DNA of 64,000 nucleotides, taken from an uncultured Lachnospiraceae bacterium. Lineage in GTDB: Bacteria > Bacillota > Clostridia > Lachnospirales > Lachnospiraceae. Made by a program: the position numbers and the translations under genes. Shown here one piece after another: positions 60,736 to 64,000 of this stretch. Numbering within the stretch: position 1 is the first letter of the stretch; the number at the start of each line of letters is the position of its first letter. The stretch covers positions 62,001 to 126,000 of the forward strand of contig CANPYY010000001.1 of assembly GCA_947588675.1 (NCBI GenBank), written 5' to 3'. Under the pieces are notes generated by a model that ran no database searches, was not told the DNA's origin, and worked only from the letters and a program-made list of their open reading frames with translations.

Positions 60736-63700
60736 ATGAAAAATCGTTCAAAACGCAACTATATAATAACTGCATTTCTGGCTTTAATAATTATTGTTAC
60801 TCTTGCGCTTAATATCTTTATCATGTATAAACTGACTTCAGAGCAGACTGAACAGATGGGAAGAATGAGAATCGAACTCGTCGCATCTGACCTTCAGAAA
60901 CGCCTTACCGAAAGTTCAGCTTCACTGGACCGCGCAGGCGCAAAACTTGAAAATCTGTTTTCCGATATTGACTCTTACGGATATACCGGCGACGGCAACA
61001 ATGCAATAAAAGACTTTCTTTCATCTGAAAAGAAAAGCATAATAGCCTCGTCCGGAAGGACCTGCCTCAATATGTTCTGCATAACGCGTAAAGGCGACGT
61101 TCTCATATCTGACATGGAAACGCCGCAGGACTATGTCGTTCAGGACAGAATATGGTACAAAGGCCTTATGGATATTCCAACCGGGGATACATATATCAGT
61201 TCAATATATCAGGACGCCTTTACCAATGATATGTGCTTTACGATTTCAAAAATATTATCTGACGGCGAGTCAATAATCGGTATAGACTATTCCATGTCAG
61301 AAATACAGTCCTATATAGAAAAAATGAATGCATCCAGTTATGGCGAAGCGATGATAGTAAACCGCGACGGTATTATCGTAGGCTTTTCTGACACAAGCTT
61401 AATAGGCGAAAGGCTGTCCGAACATCCCGATATATTTAACAACTATAATAACGCATATATACAGGCCAACTATAACGACGCCGACAGCACACATATAAAA
61501 ACATCCGAAGGCACCGTATTTTGTTCCAGAACAGAAAACGACTGGTATATTATGCTTTCCATCGGAAACTGGTCCCTCCATAAAAACAGTTACAGACAGC
61601 TTATTATAAGTTCCATAACGCTCATACTTATAGTACTTATAATATCCATGCTTTTAATTATAGGAATCAAGGAAAGATACCGCGCAGAAAACGCCCTGAA
61701 AGCGAAAGAAGAATTTTTATCCGGTCTTTCCGGCAAATTCCACAATCCGCTTCACAAAATATCCGAACTTGTATCGTCGGAACCTTTTAAAAACGAAAAC
61801 CTTCGGGATATATCTGACAGTATACATAATGAAATATCACAGCTTTCCGATATGATGGATAACCTTTTCAGCTATTCCAGCATAATGACTACGAACATAG
61901 AAGAAAAGAGCAGCCGCAAATCTTTACACATGACAACAAAAACACAGCACAAATTCAGATTCTGGATAGTAATAACATTTTTAATTACAATGCTGTTTAC
62001 CATATTTATATCTTCATCACTGCACCTCAGATGGGCAAAAGTCAAAATGACGGAAGAAGCTAACAAATACAGCTATCAGATATCCAGCTGGGTACTGGAG
62101 CAGAAAAACATACTCGAAATGTTTACTAATTATACCGAAAACGGTTACGCCTTTCTTGCCGATAAGGACGGTCAGATAATAAATCATCCGAACACCGCTT
62201 ATCAGGCGTATGACGGCAAATTTGTAAACATCAAAAACCTTGCATATAACAAAATTTATAAAAACCCCCGCGGGGAAATACATGCAATTAAAGACTATGA
62301 CGGTAAAATACGCGAATGCCTTATTATAAATGACAATGTTTCCAACTTCAATATAGTAGTAATGAAAGATATATGGAGCATGTATGGCGACGTATTGAGA
62401 TATATAATTATATATTTCGGTTTATTCAGCATATGTATTATAGGGGCAATCACTCTTATAAATAAGATGATACTGTGGCAGAAAGAAGCAAACGACAATC
62501 TCCGTCAGGCTGCCAAAGCCGCAAACGCAGCAGACAAGGCAAAATCCCTTTTCCTTGCCCAGATGAGCCATGAAATCAGAACCCCTATCAACGCAGTGCT
62601 GGGAATGAATGAAATGATTCTCCGCGAGAACAAATCTCCTGAAATAAAAGAATATTCCGAAAACATTAAAAGTTCAGGCAATACGCTCTTATCTTTAATA
62701 AATGACATTCTGGACTTTTCAAAAATAGAAAGCGGAAAAATGGAAATTTTCCCGGTCAAATATGACACAGTATCCGTTATAAACGACCTCGTAAATATGA
62801 TAAGCATCCGTGCTTCCAAGAAAGGTCTTGAGTTTCTTATTGAAATAGATGAAGATATACCGGCAGCCCTGTATGGCGACGACATAAGAATACGTCAGAT
62901 TATAACCAATCTTCTGACAAACGCCGTCAAATACACTGACCGCGGCTCCATACATCTGTCAATACAATCTACAAGATTAAATGCCGAACAGATAATGCTT
63001 CATGTAAAGGTTTCCGATACCGGAATAGGAATACGGGATGAAGATATACATAAGCTTTTTTCCTCTTTCCAGCGCATAGATGAACAACGCAACCGTTCTA
63101 TTGAAGGTACGGGTCTTGGAATACCCATAACCCACAATCTGCTTATAATGATGGGTTCAAAACTAAACGTTTCCAGTACATACGGCAAAGGTTCTACCTT
63201 CAGCTTTGATTTGGTACAGGGCATAAAATCATCAGATACTATAGGCGACTTTTCTTCACGCCGCATACAAAGCCTTGAAGATGCGGAAACAAAATATATA
63301 TACGCCCCTGAAGCCGACGTACTTATTGTAGACGACAACGCAATGAACCTGAAAGTGGCATCAAACCTTTTAAAGCGCAACGGCTTTGTTCCCGACACAG
63401 CTTTAAGCGGTCAAAAATGTATAGAAATGGTTCTTGCAAAACATTACGACATAATTTTCATGGACCACATGATGCCGGGAATGGATGGTATAGAAACACT
63501 AAACAACCTCATAGAGTCACATATTCTGCCCGGCGACACAGCCGTTGTAGCCATGACTGCAAACGCCGTGTCCGGCGCAAAAGAAATCTATTTAAGCCAG
63601 GGCTTTTCCGCATATTTAAGCAAACCTATAGTTATAAAGCAGCTTGAAGCCGTACTTGAAAAATATCTGCCGGCGGATAAAGTTTCCTATAAGGATATTG

Positions 63701-64000
63701 AAATTGCAGACAAACAGCCCGAACCTGTAAAAGAAGACAAAGCAGAGCCCGCAAGCCCCGATGATAATTCTTTTTGTGGCAGATTCAGTTTCCTGGATAC
63801 ATCAACCGGACTTTCTTACTGTGATAATGATGAAGAATTATATCTGGAAATAATAAAAACATATTTTGAAAATTCAAAACTGGATGCGCTTATTAAGTAT
63901 TTTGATGATGAAGATTGGAATAATTACCATATCCTTATACACTCATTAAAATCCACATCGCTTTCCATAGGCGCAACATCCCTTTCAGAACAGGCCAAAG
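60736..64000 (+). CDS. Hybrid sensor histidine kinase (dCache-like sensor, degenerate HisKA, second sensor, HisKA-HATPase, REC, start of HPt), 3' truncated by window edge
   Basis: Manual translation from ATG at 60736 (AAGGAG RBS) is open to the window end, hence missing from the ORF track. AQMSHEIRTPINAVLGM, RQIITNLLTNAVKYTD, VSDTGIGI, EGTGLGIPI, LIVDDNAMN...DIIFMDHMMPGMDG, and IHSLKSTSLSIGA. Confidence 0.92.
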   Translation, partial: MKNRSKRNYIITAFLALIIIVTLALNIFIMYKLTSEQTEQMGRMRIELVASDLQKRLTESSASLDRAGAKLENLFSDIDSYGYTGDGNNAIKDFLSSEKKSIIASSGRTCLNMFCITRKGDVLISDMETPQDYVVQDRIWYKGLMDIPTGDTYISSIYQDAFTNDMCFTISKILSDGESIIGIDYSMSEIQSYIEKMNASSYGEAMIVNRDGIIVGFSDTSLIGERLSEHPDIFNNYNNAYIQANYNDADSTHIKTSEGTVFCSRTENDWYIMLSIGNWSLHKNSYRQLIISSITLILIVLIISMLLIIGIKERYRAENALKAKEEFLSGLSGKFHNPLHKISELVSSEPFKNENLRDISDSIHNEISQLSDMMDNLFSYSSIMTTNIEEKSSRKSLHMTTKTQHKFRFWIVITFLITMLFTIFISSSLHLRWAKVKMTEEANKYSYQISSWVLEQKNILEMFTNYTENGYAFLADKDGQIINHPNTAYQAYDGKFVNIKNLAYNKIYKNPRGEIHAIKDYDGKIRECLIINDNVSNFNIVVMKDIWSMYGDVLRYIIIYFGLFSICIIGAITLINKMILWQKEANDNLRQAAKAANAADKAKSLFLAQMSHEIRTPINAVLGMNEMILRENKSPEIKEYSENIKSSGNTLLSLINDILDFSKIESGKMEIFPVKYDTVSVINDLVNMISIRASKKGLEFLIEIDEDIPAALYGDDIRIRQIITNLLTNAVKYTDRGSIHLSIQSTRLNAEQIMLHVKVSDTGIGIRDEDIHKLFSSFQRIDEQRNRSIEGTGLGIPITHNLLIMMGSKLNVSSTYGKGSTFSFDLVQGIKSSDTIGDFSSRRIQSLEDAETKYIYAPEADVLIVDDNAMNLKVASNLLKRNGFVPDTALSGQKCIEMVLAKHYDIIFMDHMMPGMDGIETLNNLIESHILPGDTAVVAMTANAVSGAKEIYLSQGFSAYLSKPIVIKQLEAVLEKYLPADKVSYKDIEIADKQPEPVKEDKAEPASPDDNSFCGRFSFLDTSTGLSYCDNDEELYLEIIKTYFENSKLDALIKYFDDEDWNNYHILIHSLKSTSLSIGATSLSEQAK

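Noticed and set aside
61399-63398. Several minus-strand ORFs of 60-132 aa
   Set aside because: They are antisense shadows of the continuous plus-strand kinase reading frame, with no recognisable domains or RBS.
1-64000. Mobile elements, prophage or CRISPR arrays
   Set aside because: I found no transposase, integrase, phage structural gene, cas gene or direct-repeat/spacer array.

Overview
The window looks like an AT-rich chromosomal segment of a Gram-positive, spore-former-related anaerobe. It is most likely a Lachnospiraceae-type member of Bacillota, inferred from gene content only. It is densely coding, with no phage, transposon or CRISPR array that I can support. From left to right: (i) the 3' part of a RACo-like/DUF4445 protein; (ii) a compact monoderm Tad/Flp pilus locus on the minus strand (prepilin peptidase, TadZ-like, TadA/CpaF ATPase, fused TadB-TadC, a short Flp1-type pilin absent from the ORF track, DUF5702 protein, two TadE-like pseudopilins); (iii) BofA and YaaL (DUF2508); (iv) a polysaccharide-utilisation and cell-surface set (malQ, CE1-like esterase, MBOAT/DHHW O-acetylation pair, CBM9-like protein, GH2 with LRR tail, AraC regulator, and further right a GH10 xylanase and a large multi-module secreted protein); (v) transport and housekeeping genes (FNT channel, trkA/trkH, aroC, trpS, luxS, O-antigen ligase-like, cysS-mrnC-rlmB-sigH plus tRNA-Thr(GGT), ispF, chorismate mutase, trxA, aspS, mraY-like, flippase-like, potABCD); (vi) a TetR/MMPL/heptad-repeat export locus; (vii) a 3'-truncated hybrid histidine kinase running off the right edge. 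The most unusual items are the kinase, in which a degenerate HisKA (phospho-acceptor His replaced by Gly) sits between two sensor/TM units; a TadE-like pseudopilin with a duplicated His/Cys metal-site-like module; the TadB-TadC fusion with a degenerate TadZ; and a shared Lys-rich Ig-like N-terminal module plus Pro/Thr linker on four unlinked secreted proteins. All calls come from reading sequence and motifs; no database search was run.
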